A stretch of 64,000 nt of DNA from Toxoplasma gondii ME49 (Eukaryota > Apicomplexa > Conoidasida > Eucoccidiorida > Sarcocystidae), in assembly GCF_000006565.2 (NCBI RefSeq), contig NC_031474.1, positions 1,833,662 to 1,897,661 of the forward strand, in the 5' to 3' direction. The notes under the pieces were generated by a model. That model worked only from the letters and a program-made list of their open reading frames with translations. It was not told the origin of the DNA and searched no databases. Every line of letters starts with the position of its first letter. Position 1 is the first letter of the stretch. Positions 35,733 to 48,962 of the stretch are shown piece by piece. Both the position numbers and the translations under genes were made by a program.

Positions 35733-38700
35733 TCAATACAAAAAACTGAGATAAGTTACGTCCACGGTGGAACACTCGTCTTCCGCTTCCTCCAGCTCGG
35801 GCACGGGAGCTTGCTCTTCATGAATAATTGGACGTCGTTGTAATTCCCCCTTTATGTTGGACACCCGTTTCCGATTTCTAACAAAGTGTCTGGTACCTCT
35901 ACCCAACCGTATCGCGAGAAGGGCTGTCAACGCCAGCAAAGAGACTGTCCACAAACTGATTCCGACTTGTGCCCTCACACCAGCGTTCCCCATCGCCTCA
36001 TTGTACCGCCGAAATTGCAAAGCCCGTCCCAAACTACGCAATCCAACGAATCTGTACAGCTGTCGTTCTGACGGAAAGAAGTGATACGGTTGATTTCCAA
36101 CATGTTCTCTGCCTATTACGTGGGCAAATAATTCTCTCGCCATCATCGGATTCCGTGTGAGACCAACTAACCCCCGATAAGCTAAGAACAAGCCGAAAAG
36201 TCCCACCACAGCACCCTTTATCATCTGCCTGTTTTTGGTTCTCTTGAATGCGTTGTATTCGCGATCTGATGCGTCCTTCTCTCCTGTATTCGCATGCACA
36301 GCGTAGCACACCAACGCACGCGTTTCCAACGAAACCACAACAACCAAGGAAACAAAGTAAACGGCAGTGTAGAGCACCGTCGCACACCCTTTCAGCGGCT
36401 CAGCAGCTTCGCACCACGGAATGCCAACCGTAGGGCCAACTGCCGGTGACTCTTCCACATTTCTTTGGGCACAGTTTGTCTCTCGAAGTCAAGGATCTTG
36501 ATCTAGCCTACTTGAAAACCGTAGAATTGCCTTACATGGCCCACGCAAAGCAAGTTACATACCTTCGTCATTGTAGTCGTTTGCAGCCCATCAAGGACCG
36601 TTCGCAGACGAAAAAGGCTTGTTAAGTAGTCCATACCATGTCTACCAGTACAACTCTTTTCCCCCTACAAAGACTCTTCTGGCAGCAGCTGACGACTCGG
36701 CTAACTCCGATATACACTATGTGTCCACACTCATCGAATGTCGCATCACCTTCAACCCTACTCGGTCAAAAAACCTGAATATCGCCGTTCTCTACACCCC
36801 ATGATTCGGGCATGGCCTTCTATACCCGCTGATTTATTTACCATCCCAACGCGAGTTGTTGCGAGACAAACGAAGGCTGTGGTGTGTCACGACCACCCTC
36901 CCCAATTAAGCCTTCACAATCGGCATCGGATACCTTTTGAATACTCCTAAGCTTCTATTCCCCGCCTGAGACACCCCGTACGCGACCCTCAGCAACACGA
37001 CTACGAATGTGCTCATTGCACCCCTCTTTGTTGCTGTCAGTGTTTAGCTTACTTAACAGGATAAAGAGGTGCTCAAGTGAGGGGCAGACCAACCGCGCAC
37101 GAAGACGTGGTCGATTTGGAGAGTCGGATTTTGGTGTAGCCGGCGCCGCGGCAACAATGCACTGGGTGTCCGACTTCAGGCGACTCTCTATTTGTTCCAA
37201 CATTGCGTTTAGCAGGGTCGGTGACTGAAGAGCCTCTGTGCCTATCAATTCGACAGGTAGGACCCGCTTAGGCCTGCACCGCTTGCTCATGTCTTCACGA
37301 GACTCTTGAGCCTCAAAGTCCTTCGGCTTCTGAGTCTGTTGCTTGAAGAAGCCGAAAAAACCACCGCTCTCCTTACCACTACCTTCCCCACCGCCACCCA
37401 TCCTGTTCTTCACAGTAGTTTCTTGTACGGGTTCGTAGCTTTGTCCAAATATCGGGTCGTGTATCGGTCGTTTACACGGACGCACAGTGAGATATGCAAG
37501 AAGGTGTAGAGGTGCCGCTTCTTGAGTCTGTTTCACCATGAAAAGAACTCTGTCCACGAGCACCGGTAAGGGTAGTTCGAAGCCCAGGCCATCCTCCTCA
37601 GTGAGAAACATCAATACCAGTCCTCGTGTTGCACCCGTCAGTTCTGCACTACGGGAGGCAGCAGTATCAGTTTCCTCGGTTTTTCCAACCGTTCTGGACT
37701 CTTGTTCTGTGAGCCCCTGTGGTGTGACACGGTCTCGTGAGAGCTTATTGCCATCTGCCTCTTGTATAGCGGCGTCGGCCGCAGCATTTTCCTTCGGCGG
37801 AGTTTGACCGCGGATCTCTCCCTCCCGCTTGTCTTTTCGTCTGGAAACCTGCAGGGCTGAAGCACGTAGGACACCACGACGCCATCCAAAACCCTCAACC
37901 CTAAATGGCTGAGACTGCGACGCAACCGTTTCTCTGTTAGAGTGCAGCCACAACCTCTCTGAAGTTGCACAGATACGGTCAATTCCACAGGCTAAGACAA
38001 GCAGGTTTTCTAATTCAGACGCACAAGCGAATGTCGCAGCCTACACCTCACATTCACGTTGTACAGCAACGCGGTTCCTAGCGGGTACTTCGTAGGAAAC
38101 ACCAGATTCAAAGAAGAAGCAAAAACTCTGCTTGTTGCAAGATTGTAAAACGAAAAAAACTAGTGTTTGGAATAACGCAAAGTGGGCATGTTTGTTCCCT
38201 GGGTTCTACGGGCAGCAAGCCAAGGCGCTAATCTTGGTTCCATACACCGACGGAGATGAGAATGACAATTCAGATAATTGCTTTTCCGGTCTATACGGCC
38301 GTTACGGTCACCTTCTGTGTTTCGGCGGAAGAAATAAAGAATACAGGTGCTGTTCCATAGCTCGACCTCAGCCTGATTCCTGTTGGAAAGGTCTTACTTC
38401 GTGGTGCGGCGTCAACTGTCGGAACAATCCGTGCCGGCTCCCCAGGTGCAGTACAGACGAGCGTTACCCGCTGCCCACGCGTGAGGAAATCGTCTACGGA
38501 AAGTTTGTTAACCTCAAACTCGCGGGCGTGGTTCAGTTCATTTGGCATCTCCGAGTAATGTCCTTTCAGATACCCATGAGGCAAAAACACGTGACCTTCC
38601 AATGCCTCCATTGGAATAATGTACACAGACTTCTCGTCCTCCTTGTCACCCTCTGTGACACTTGCCTCCTGCTCTGGTATCACATATAAACGACCCGTTC

Positions 38701-40226
38701 TTGATGAGGCCGCGGACCAGAACTTGGTCGGAGAAAGTTCGACCCTGTAGGGTTCCTGATCCTCTACGTTGGTCACAATCACCGGCACGTACAGCCCACC
38801 TGAACAGATGAGGAACACACAACAGTTTCTGTTTGCTGTCTCCACACATGGGTGACAGAACATATGGAATGTGGGTTGACCACGAAAGATGTCGATCTCC
38901 CGCCGACACTAGATACCGCTAAACACGGCCTGTCGTGCCGGTGATATACAGCGAAATATCAGTTCTTCAGTCCCGCTTCTGCAGACAGAGGATGTGCTTC
39001 TTGTGACATACAGCTCATGAAACTTGGTGAGGTCAGGCATACAACCAGCAGCATCACTCGCCAAAACCTTTCTAGACGAACGCTGACATGCTATTTACCG
39101 TGCGTGTTGCATCACCATAATTCTCTGCGTTCCGCAACCCCGTATCATACAGAACGCGGCGCGATTACCTTTGCACTTCTGCTATCGCATTCCCTGACAT
39201 ACTATGACAAGAAAGCCATCCCCGTATGGCCGTTTATGTGTAGTCAACGCATGGTGGGGCGCTAGCACAGCAGCATCCCCGACGATCGTCCTCTCGCCCC
39301 TCTATGGGTCGCTAGCTGGCGCGTAGAACTGCGAGTCTCCTTCATTTACCTTCTTCACACTTCATATACGGTTTTTCGCCACCTTCCCCACTCTCCCAAG
39401 CCAGCTCAATCCCGATTCGATTCTTCGCCTTTCGAAGTAGAGCTTCTTCGTTAACGACGTTCAGGATGTTTCTTCTTGAAAGAGAGGCCATCCAGTCCCT
39501 GGGGAATCCACTTCCAGCTTCGGATACGCTCATCCCGTAACAGCTCCACATTGGCATGTTTATCCCAACGGCATTAAAACCCATCTTCTTGCCGCGCTTC
39601 ACTCCCCCATCGCGGATCCTAGAGACAATAACACGCTCACAAGCTTTCCCTTTTCCTATGGGCTTCAGAAGGAGCTCTTGGTCCTCACCTTCTACCACTG
39701 TAGGACGCACTGCATCCCCATCATCTGAAACAGCTGCCTTTTCAACGTATCCACGTCTGTCAGGAGGCTCCTCTTCGTCGTGGCGCTTGCCGTCAGAAGC
39801 CTCCTGTTCGTAGTATCGCCCACCAACAGAGGCCTGCGATTCGCTGCCTTCAGCTTCATCAGAACGTGGCTGCTCTACTATTTGCCCGGCCCCGTCACCC
39901 GGTTGCTCATCCAAATATTCGCTGCCGTCACTGGACCGCACATGTACAGATCCGTCCGGCGGCTCGTTGCAAGTCCCAGCACATTCTCTAGCGTTCTCTC
40001 CAGCTGCTTTTTTCGCTTCGTCGGCAGGTCCTGCTGCCTCCAGTTCTTCATCTCTACTAGAGGAAGCTGCCGTTGTGTCGCCTCTGTCACGTTGGGCGTC
40101 GTCAGCAGCGGACACGACGACACACCTTGGCCAGCTAAGTGGAGCTTGACTACTGAAGTGATTCAACTCTGCATCTGAGATGATCGTCCAGGCCACGAGC
40201 AAAATGCGAAGCGATGAGGGCTTCAT
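35733..40226 (-). CDS. Secretory or membrane protein of unknown function, three C-terminal TM helices
   Basis: Four exons (40226-39350, 38799-38312, 38040-36982, 36479-35733) join in phase to ~1,056 residues. The first two junctions are firm. The third (donor CGC|GTACGG, weak acceptor ...TTCGAGAG) is less so; without it the third exon would stop at 36955 after ~816 residues and the last exon would lack a start. The ATG at 40226 (cagtATGA) begins a short hydrophobic segment (LRILLVAWTII) that may be a signal peptide. An acidic, disordered region follows, then a folded-looking part (KPYMKC, GLYVPVIVTNVEDQ, TGRLYVIPEQ, ASELENLLVLACGIDR, GLVLMFLTEEDGLGFELPLPVLVDRV). Hydrophobic helices lie near residues 839-858, 894-915 and 979-999, and the tail is acidic. 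No family is recognised. A secreted or surface coccidian protein is inferred. Confidence 0.6.
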
Positions 40227-43200
40227 ACTGACAGCGACCCAGACCAACAACGTTTCCTTCTTGCCAGCAAAAGGCGATGATACTCAACGGTCAGAGAGTC
40301 GAAAAAACCAAGTATGTATCGAGCTCATCAAAACTGTTTGTACTTTCCTCTTCCAACACAGAATGGGCACGATACACTCAGCTGCATCATGGAACGTAAC
40401 AGTCCCCGGGTGCGGATTTTATATTCTGTTCTAATTCTCCACGGTACACACAGTCAACGAATGACGCGAGAGCAATTAAAAATTCAAAAAGTGTCGAGCC
40501 ATGAACGATTTCTTCCTCCCGGCAAGGTTGCCATATTACAGTTAATCTATTGGAAGCACTGTGCAGTTACAAGCCAGTCGTGGCCGTCGCTTACGTCCAC
40601 GCGTAAAACAACCGCTCGTCTCTGGAAAAAACACTATTTGCATTCTACGTCCTTGCGCAAGCTTTGTGAGTTGGATCAGTGCCCTACGTTGGCCTTCAAA
40701 ACGTGGAGAGGGTAACCCCGCAAACATCTTTGAGACGCGGACGGACTCAGAACCGCGGGGAGGGCCTAAAATCGGCGACGATGCCACTGGCAAGTTTCGG
40801 CACGAACTAGTGCTGGGGCCCTAAACACGCAACTGTGAATTGTGGCCGCTTCGACTGTCTCACTTTCTGTGTGTGAGGGACAAGGAGGAAAAGAAGGTCA
40901 GTTCCATCATCGAAATTGGTCGCTATTACTGGTCAGTTCAGCCAGTGTCGTGGGGTACATGGTATGACACTCGGGTTCAGGTCACACCTGAAAACGAACG
41001 CGCGAATTCGATGAGCAGCGCAAGTCTCCTCGCACAGTTACTGTGCAGCATTCAAAGACTCGGTGCGCTTGGACTGTTGCAATTACAGGCCTTCTGTCAG
41101 GCACATCCTTCCGCTTTTCAATGTGTCACAGGGTGCTGGGAATTTCTCCAAGCAGTGCAGCAACCAAACAGCTGTTGTACACCGTGTGACACTACGCACA
41201 CCTGTGGTTACCACGGGGGCAGCAGCCTCTATGTGACAGTCTCCTCTTCCGTGTATCAAAGGGCGACGGTTAAATGATGTCCCATTGCAACAGGAAACAT
41301 ACAGTTTGTTTGAGACAGAAAACCGTCGTGGGCCGGGCGTACGAGCTTTGTGACCGTGGATCTTAACCGTACTCTTGCAGAATGAGGGAGGCATCAGTTA
41401 AGCTACCAGGTTGCGTCCAGATTTTCTTCCGAACTGCATTTACAACATTTGTGTCAGTGACCGCTCCACCGGATCTCAGAGCCCAAAGAGTGAGACACAA
41501 ATTTCTGTGAACAGGCAAGGGAAGCCAATGGAAACTTTAGGAGTGCAGGGAAGCTCCCGGGTTCCGCTCCACGTTATCTATAATGATAGTATACTCGTGG
41601 CAACAACCAGGTGGCCGGTGACTATCTACGGTTATCTAGTCTCCAGATTGGATTACGCGAGAACTTCAGTATTGAAAGCAGAGGATAACTGACGCGTGTG
41701 CACGGGTTTAAGCAATGTTAACGTGTTAACGGGACTGAGGATATATAACTGGGAGACCGTTCAAATGGTGTGTGACTTCGGCTAACGCGCATGAAGAAGT
41801 AGCTGCATTTACTTGCGGAACTCATTTGTCGTCCCACTGAAATAAGTACACGAGGTGTCGGTTGGATTTTTCCCCACACTTTCTGTCTCTGCAACTACCC
41901 TTTTAAAGGACCCATATGTGGCTCAGATATCCAGCCATTCGTACCTCTTGTATTGTTTTATTTACATCAAGAACTCGAAGGACATGACAAACACACGAGC
42001 CAGCGAACACACGTAGGAATCATTTAAAACCGATTGTGTGCATTTTTCCACTGGAAGAGACTGCTGTCGAGGGAAGACGAGGCGCATGCTGACTTTTAGG
42101 GGTCGTGCCGCAGCGTCGACGACCGAGCTGTACCCTCCCTTAGAGTTAGGCAATATACGTACCCTGGTGTGCTGCATTCTCACTGGACAAGAAAGTGTCT
42201 GGCGCTATTGTGTGGTGTGCTTCGTGTTATCTCTTTTTCCTTGAAGCAAGCTGGCCGTCTCGCGTCTCTGAGCTGGATCGAGCAACCGAGTGACCCGCTT
42301 AAAAGCAGCCGTCGTCCGGAACATAACAAGGGAGACGACAGAGCTTATGTGACGATGGGCTTGTGTGCGATTCGAAGAGCCGGATTGTCTTTGCATTTGA
42401 ACAGCTACAGTCTGCGCAAGGGCCTACCCTAGTGAAATGTGCGAGAGTGAGCTGGTGTTTACAGACCGAAAGGTAGGATCAGCAGCAAACGAGTCCTGTG
42501 ACACCGCTACGACACTCATGTCTTAGCGATAATCATCAGTCTCAGGGTGTTGTGGAGTGGGCACCAAAAGAAAGCTGACGGTGAACCAGTTGACAAAGCG
42601 GTTAGCCACGAATGAGTCGTTAGAAATAACCTGCGAGGGACAATGCCTGTGCATCGGTGTTGACCATGCTATATATCATTCATTTCAGAACAATGCATGG
42701 TAACGGAGAGTACAATGTTTTACGACAGAACAATCAGGTGAACAGTGTCTGTCTGTAGAAAGCGATGACAACGCCGCACTAGGGTATAATAAGCATGACT
42801 ACGTTGCTCTTAAGTGAGCATCGCACTCGATGACTCATGTCATCATACATATAACATTGCATATGACCAAGGGTGATATAAAGGAGGGAATCTTGTGATT
42901 TTGAATTTATTCCTTCATATTTCAATTCGCATGCATGTTCATGTTCACATCTATGTATACATGTATTCCCATTTGTATGTCGTATGCCGACGCAAGTTTA
43001 TCTAGTTGCAAACCTATGTCATCTCCCCCCCCTTTGGTGGGAACGACGGCAAAAACAGGATAGCTCGCTTAAGTTCAATTTCCCTGAATGCCCAAACGGG
43101 ACTGAGACGGCGCGGGCCAGGGTCGACCAGTCGTAAATGTCCTTATCGTTGCTGTGGCCTCGTCTCTCTCAACAGGGGTTCACTCGACAAACGGATCATG

Positions 43201-43716
43201 TTGGAGACGGACTGCGGCGTTCGTGGAGACACTCATCGAAGTAACAGCCAATGACTCCATGCATGCACGCAAAAGCCCCCAGCCCGCACGAGCGGATTGC
43301 TTTGCAGTAGTATAAACTGTTCACCCAGAACTGACAACTGGTCCAGAAACATTACGTGTGTCTCGGATGCGACAGACCGCATTAGAGTCGCTTTGTTGGC
43401 CTTCAGGTGACCTATGCATTCCTTGTAAATCGGAAGCCGTGTGATGGGAGCACACGCGGCCCACTGAAAGGCCGTGCATGCGGGACCACACCGAACTTCA
43501 GTTGCAGGCGTCCATCTGTTCGGCTTTCTCTGCTGCAGCCACAATCGCTTGCCACGCCGAGTCATGTCAGTAGCTCGACAACTTTCTGCGGGTTCCCACC
43601 CGCGTCGTACCCAGTCCTCTGCCCAGCTTGTTGCATCGCAATCTCGAGACCCGGTGGGATTGTCGAGACCAGAAAGGAAGTCTGGTGGCATCACAGACGC
43701 AAAAACACTCTCTTTG
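40227..43716. other. Divergent intergenic region
   Basis: This 3.5-kb gap lies between the minus-strand membrane-protein gene and the plus-strand PPIL6-like gene and should contain both promoters. The DNA looks less GC-rich than the left third of the window. Open frames stay below about 145 codons (for example 40840-41277) and show no motif. An additional 5' exon of the cyclophilin gene could lie at its right end. Confidence 0.5.
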
Positions 43717-46700
43717 ATGCAAGTCACAGGGTCAGCATCAGAGAAAACGATCCTGAAGTTCCACTTGTTTGGCAATGTCAGCGGCAGGGAATTTCAGTCT
43801 ATCAGACGAATCCTGCAGTGGATTGCCGACGCTTACGCACCGAGAGTAGAATTTTACTGTCAGGTAAAAACCGCTACCATTTCTCTAGGGTATGAGGACA
43901 GCTAGATCACATGCATTCCTTCACTACCTCGTTCTAGAGACCCTGAGTCATTAGACAGGTGCAAACGGCGCTCTACGAAGATTCCCATCGTTTCTGTGGT
44001 CCTCCTCCTTTTCAAACGTGGATCAAGACACACACGAATTCCTAAGAAGACTTCTTCACGTCAATCACTGGCTGCGGTGGAAATAGAGCTGGAGCGCTTA
44101 AAATCGCGTTTGGGGAAGGGGGCGTATTCGCCGCTCTCCGATTTCTGGGAGGCGTGCTCCAAGACATTCATCCACACACCACATGGTCTTTGTTCCCTTC
44201 ATACGCTACAGTAGTTTCCTCCAGGAAAATAACATTTCGATGCTTTCCTGATTTTCACCTGCCCGAAGGAGGAATTCGAAGAAACAGCGGCAAACACCAT
44301 CAAGAAGCAAGCGACAGAGCTCGGCGGCGAAGTTCTGCAGCACTGTAACACGGAGTGGCTGTTGTACGCTCTCTTGAGCGATGGAGTAAGTGCCTTTAGC
44401 ATATTATCAGAACGGTCACTTTGCAAAGCACATGCAGCATACTCCCATAACCTGGTCCTGCGGTTGATGACCGCGAGCATTCTAACTGCAGAACGAACCG
44501 AATTGCGGTTGGTTATGCGCCCCACTGCCGCATGTGAATGCGTTCGATACACAATGCCAAAAGCTCCGTGACAAAGAATGGACCAGAGGACTGTTTGGGA
44601 AGATTGTATACGTGTATCATCCAGAAGGTATGCGTGGGAGCGTTCACCCAGATTTCTTGACCTATTCCGATCCCATTCCTCCCTACTGAAATAGAGGTGC
44701 CTTTTTAAGAAGCATTTGCCTCAGCTTGAAGCTGGTGCTGATGCGACTGGAGATTCCTCTCTATTGCTCAATTTATCAGCGTGTTCAAGGTGTCGTTTCA
44801 CACGATAAATCGGTGACGAACAAAAGCTGGAGACCGCTGTACGACTTCCCCCCTCCCTTCGAATTGTACGTCTGATTGCGGGATATACCTTTAAGTCACT
44901 CTCTTTTCAGACAGATGCTGCGTCAGAGGACAGATTCCGCGAATCTTCTCGGTTAGAAAGTGCAGTTCAACGAGGTACAGCCATTTCTGCCGTGTTCTGT
45001 GTTTCATAGCAGGAGGCTCTCTACTTTGGAACCAAGAACGACATCCTGAAATGGGCGTCTGCTGAATTCCTCTACCAAGGGTCAGGAGAAGGTCAGATGG
45101 CGATCAGGTTGTCCCTTTAAACCCCACACTGCGCGATTCGGTTGACCGCTTGCTATCGACATGTGAAGGCGACTTTAGCCAAGTAGAACGTGTGTGCTTG
45201 CTGGAATACGTGGTAATCGTTGTCACCGCAAGCAGTGGCTGGTTGAACCGAAGTACAGTAATCTGCACCCCTGTCGTTGTCTGTCACACCGAGACATTCC
45301 CGTTCGTAGGGTAGTGGACGGTCCGTGAATAGCCTGGACCACAGGCTTGGCGCTGTAGCGTGCGGCTGTGTGTGCTGGTTTTCTGAGCTTTCCGGCGAGG
45401 AAAGAAGTGCCCCCGCTTAAGTCATGCAGCCCATCAATTCGTATTCTGCTTCCTGAAAGAGTATGTTCTGCGAGCAACTCCAGGTGATGCAGCGCAGGAG
45501 ATAGACATCGACCGAGCAACTGCGGAAAAAATCAGCGCCGTCATCAAGACCTCAGGGCATGCTTTCTGTCGAATAACGTTCGGCCTACGCGCACCGCCCC
45601 CGGGAAAAACGTCCGCCCTGGGATCTGAAACGTTGCCGTTTGCGATCGAGCACACTTTGGACGTGCTATTTGAGATTTTCAGGCAGCATGTTCCCAAGAC
45701 GAGCGCCGCCTTCTTGACCGTCGCTCAACGTGGCCAATACGATGGGTGCCCGGTACATCGGTTCGTCCCTGGAGGGTGGATTCAAGCCGGTAGGTACTCT
45801 TTGGCAAGCGAGAAAACGGCGCCTGCAGTGCGGTCCACAACTGCCCGCGTGTTTCTGCAGTATTCGCCGTCTGTGCTTCTTTCCGACAGTGGGACGGGGT
45901 GTACAAAGCGCGAAACAGCCCCCACTAGCCAGATGCTGTTCGAGATAAGATGAGGTTGTCCTGCGTATCTGCGCAAAAACAGGTGACGTTGTCGATGGCA
46001 GCGGGGGACACAGCGGTGCTATATCGGCCAGCCCATCACCAGAAAGCTTTCTGGTGACTCATGACGCTGCAGGTGAGGATGAGCTACGCTATTACTCACA
46101 CGCTCACGTAGAGTCAATCAATGAATCATGCTGCCCCCTCGCGACTTACTCGCGATTCAGTTCTATGCACAAGCTGCAGAGTGGTGGGTTCATCTCGTTC
46201 CACCACGGAAATTATAGTCGTATCAAAAGATCTGCCTTCGTCAAACGATTCCGTAGAGGTCTATTGGAACCAAACGCGAACATACCAAACTTTCACGAGT
46301 ACACAGATTGACATAATTAATCCTTGTACGGTCTGCACCTACTTGACTCCTCAATTCTAAAAGCCCGCATTTTACGGCTTGTACCGTTACATTCGGGAGA
46401 GAGATGTGCAGGCTATCGTACCACTTAACTACATTGATTCAAGGGAATTTCCCATGCACACATCGTACTGAATTGAGACCACTCACGAGTACTTCTTAGG
46501 CGTCCTGATTCTGCAGCTTCTGGTGTTATGCTAAAACTCGGGAGCAACCAACGACCACTTGAACAGGAAAACGCAAACCAGAACTGTTGCAATAGTGGAG
46601 ATCGCCAACTGAGTGGTGCGCTGGGGGGAGGGGGGGGGCACAAGAAAGAAAACCATTGTTCCAACTCGTTGTCATAAACTTCTGCGCAACTGCCTACTCC

Positions 46701-47243
46701 TTTTTGACCAAACGCGGCTTACGCATCCTTCAAGGGACGACACAACGCCTCCACGAGCAAGACCGGGACCAATGTCTTTTTTTCCGCGGCTGCACGGCGC
46801 TACACCCACACGAAAACACTCAGCTTTTAAACTCTCCCTTCTCTGTTTCAATCGAGATTCACACATCCCATATTTGTATAAATGCCACTATATGGGTATG
46901 TGACCACTTAGAGGGAGAGGAGGAAATTGGCGGAATGAGTCGCAGAAGAGGAAATCCTCACAAATTCCGTCTTTACCGTTTTCTGGGTGTTTCCTGCTGC
47001 TTTAAATCAGGAGTTTTGGGCATGTGCCCATGTGCAACGGGAGGAACGGGAACACAGTTCTATGTGAGCCTGAAACCGCTTGCAGCGTTTGACAAGAAGT
47101 TCGTTGCCATCGGTCGTTCGGTCATGGGAATGAACGCGCTGTTGCTCCTGCTGCAGCGACAGCTAGTACCTTGTGACGCCAACACTCAAAGACCCGCTGG
47201 GGATGCACTTTTTATTAAGAAAATCGACGTTTTCATCGATTAA
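43717..47243 (+). CDS. PPIL6: Divergent cyclophilin-type PPIase, PPIL6-like
   Basis: Seven exon segments were found: 43717-43863, 44269-44385, 44564-44627, 45010-45091, 45460-45789, 45983-46072 and 47011-47243. Phases agree except between the third and fourth, where a small exon or another donor must be missing. The last four encode a cyclophilin fold: LFEIFRQHVPKTSAAF, YDGCPVHRFVPGGWIQAG, GDVVDGSGGHSGAI, then VLGMCPCATGGTGTQFYVSL and DKKFVAIGRSVMG. The N-terminal part (KFHLFGNVSGREFQSIRRIL, EWLLYALLSDG, ALYFGTKNDILKWASAEFLY) matches the extra domain of human PPIL6, and the GWIQ block and C-terminal layout agree too. The Arg of the HR pair and the Gln of TQFYV are kept, but the cyclophilin A loop MANAG is MCPCA and other pocket residues differ. 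Catalysis may be weak or absent, as proposed for PPIL6. PPIL6 is linked to motile cilia in animals, so a flagellar microgamete role is inferred. The start ATG has a weak context and may lie upstream. Confidence 0.8.
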
Positions 47244-47724
47244 TTACTCGTTTTTTGCCAGACGGGGTCCATGCTTCCCGCAGTTGCGACGTTGACTCTG
47301 CATGATCTCTGAAAGTATGCTCGTGAGACCTGTGTCGGATGCCCTGACTGCTGTAGAAAAACCAACCAGACGATCCACCGGAATAGACCGTGTATCTCTA
47401 AATAAAACTCTGCCTTAAGAAAAGTTTCATGCTGTGAAAACAGTATAGTTCGTACATCAAACGACAACATCCAACCCCGTATCTTCCAAGATTTAAGTCC
47501 TTCATCGCGAGGTGCCACTCGGAATATTTGTGTTGGCGTCACCTTGCAAGCCTCGCATCGCACAGTGACTTAGAAATCGTTCTGTTATATGTGATAACTA
47601 ACAGAGTGTTTCGCAGACACTCTACACAGAGCTTACACATCGGCAAGCGACAGGCCCGCAAATGACGCTGGCGCCTCTAATCTAGGTGAAATCCAACTTG
47701 TCTATACACGCTGTACAAATGTCT
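47244..47724. other. Convergent gap
   Basis: About 480 bp separate the stop codons of the PPIL6-like gene and the small minus-strand gene. It should hold both 3' UTRs. Nothing else is seen. Confidence 0.5.
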
Positions 47725-48962
47725 TCACTTTGGTAGTAAATCAATTCCATGTGGATGCATGCTCTTCACCTCATTTGAGTAGCCGGTATTTGACGTATTC
47801 GTGGTCCCCACGTTACCGTGGTTGGCGCCGGTGTATGCCACACACCACACAGCCCGTCTCCACAAAACTTCATACTTCGGCGGGGTTTCGTAGTGCTTGC
47901 TGTAGCGCTTCTCGTTGGTGCTGTGGCTCATCCAATCGGTCTTTCCCTGCATCTGCTCTGTATTTCGTAGCAATTCCGAGTAAAACACGAGTCACACACC
48001 CGATGCCCCTTTGTCGGAGCCACTAAGCGTCTGGTATTTGGACGCGCTTGACAGCTCGCCGTCGTTACCGCAGCAAACCAGGTCTTTCCCGCTTTTCCTG
48101 ACCTGCAGAATGTTAAAAGAAGTGCGCGCAATTCACGAGTAATCTGTCGGCTCTTTCAAATCGTTTTTGCGTCGCTGACTACCGCAATGGCTCGTAGTAC
48201 CGAGGCTCCACTCGGTTGTACTTGGTGGAAGGCCGTCACTTTTCCTGGACCCCATTTCAAAGATCGTGCTTCGTGTGAAGCTGTTGCGGTGTTCCACTGC
48301 TGTGAATCCTGGCGTACCTCCGTCAGCCGCATGAAAGACTGAAATTGTTGCGAATATAATCTCTTTGACTCGCTTCGAGCACACAGTCGCGACGGCGGCA
48401 TCGTCTGCGCGGCAGCTTTACACTGCGCGCGAAAACTAAGCGGGAGACGGCTCGCCCGTCAGTCTCGTCGCGCCACAGAATCGATGCAAGCGATAATTCA
48501 TCTAGAACCCTACGTGGTAAGCGCGTGCAAATACACTTTGCAGTTCTTCGTCGCTCCAATGCGCTGAAACGTTTCGTTACCCTGATACGAACAGTTGTGT
48601 CAGCTCGAATCCTGCTTTTTCAGAGCGCGAGGCGGCCTGCGGCAGCGCGGCAAGCTCGAAATCTCTAATTAATAGAGTTGCCTGTGCTTTTCCCTCCCAG
48701 GAAGGGGGGTAAGTGCGCACTGTGGAGCCGGAACGCCTTTTTCTTTGTTGGTTTTTCTGTGAAGGTTCCTCTGGCGGAAGGAAGACAGATAGCGCGGGGG
48801 TAACTCACACTCAAGGCGAAGGCGTTTCCGCGCCGTAGTGACACGAGATGCGGCCGCCGCGTTCTCCGTGGCCGCCTGAGAAAGTCTCTGCACAGCCGCA
48901 AAACAGGTGCTGAAAGAGTGTCGGAAAGGTTGTCCCGGATTTGCCCGTGACGCCGCCGTCAT
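47725..48962 (-). CDS. Small unknown protein, four exons, about 163 residues
   Basis: Four short segments join in phase: 48962-48809, 48662-48581, 48103-48070 and 47946-47725 (492 nt including the stop). The ATG at 48962 has a good context (GAAAATGA). Exon 1 encodes a basic, Ala-rich helix (FSTCFAAVQRLSQAATENAA). Exon 2 contains YFELAALPQAASRSEKAGFE. The last exon contains WMSHSTNEKRYSKHYETPP and ends MHPHGIDLLPK. There is no signal peptide or membrane helix, and no family is recognised. The acceptor of exon 2 (TTAGAG) is unusual and exon 3 is only 34 nt. In a competing reading of exons 3-4 the protein ends after REALQQALRNPAEV. Short Tyr/Pro/His-rich proteins of this size occur among axonemal microtubule inner proteins, and the gene converges on a PPIL6-like gene, but that link is speculative. 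Confidence 0.4.
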
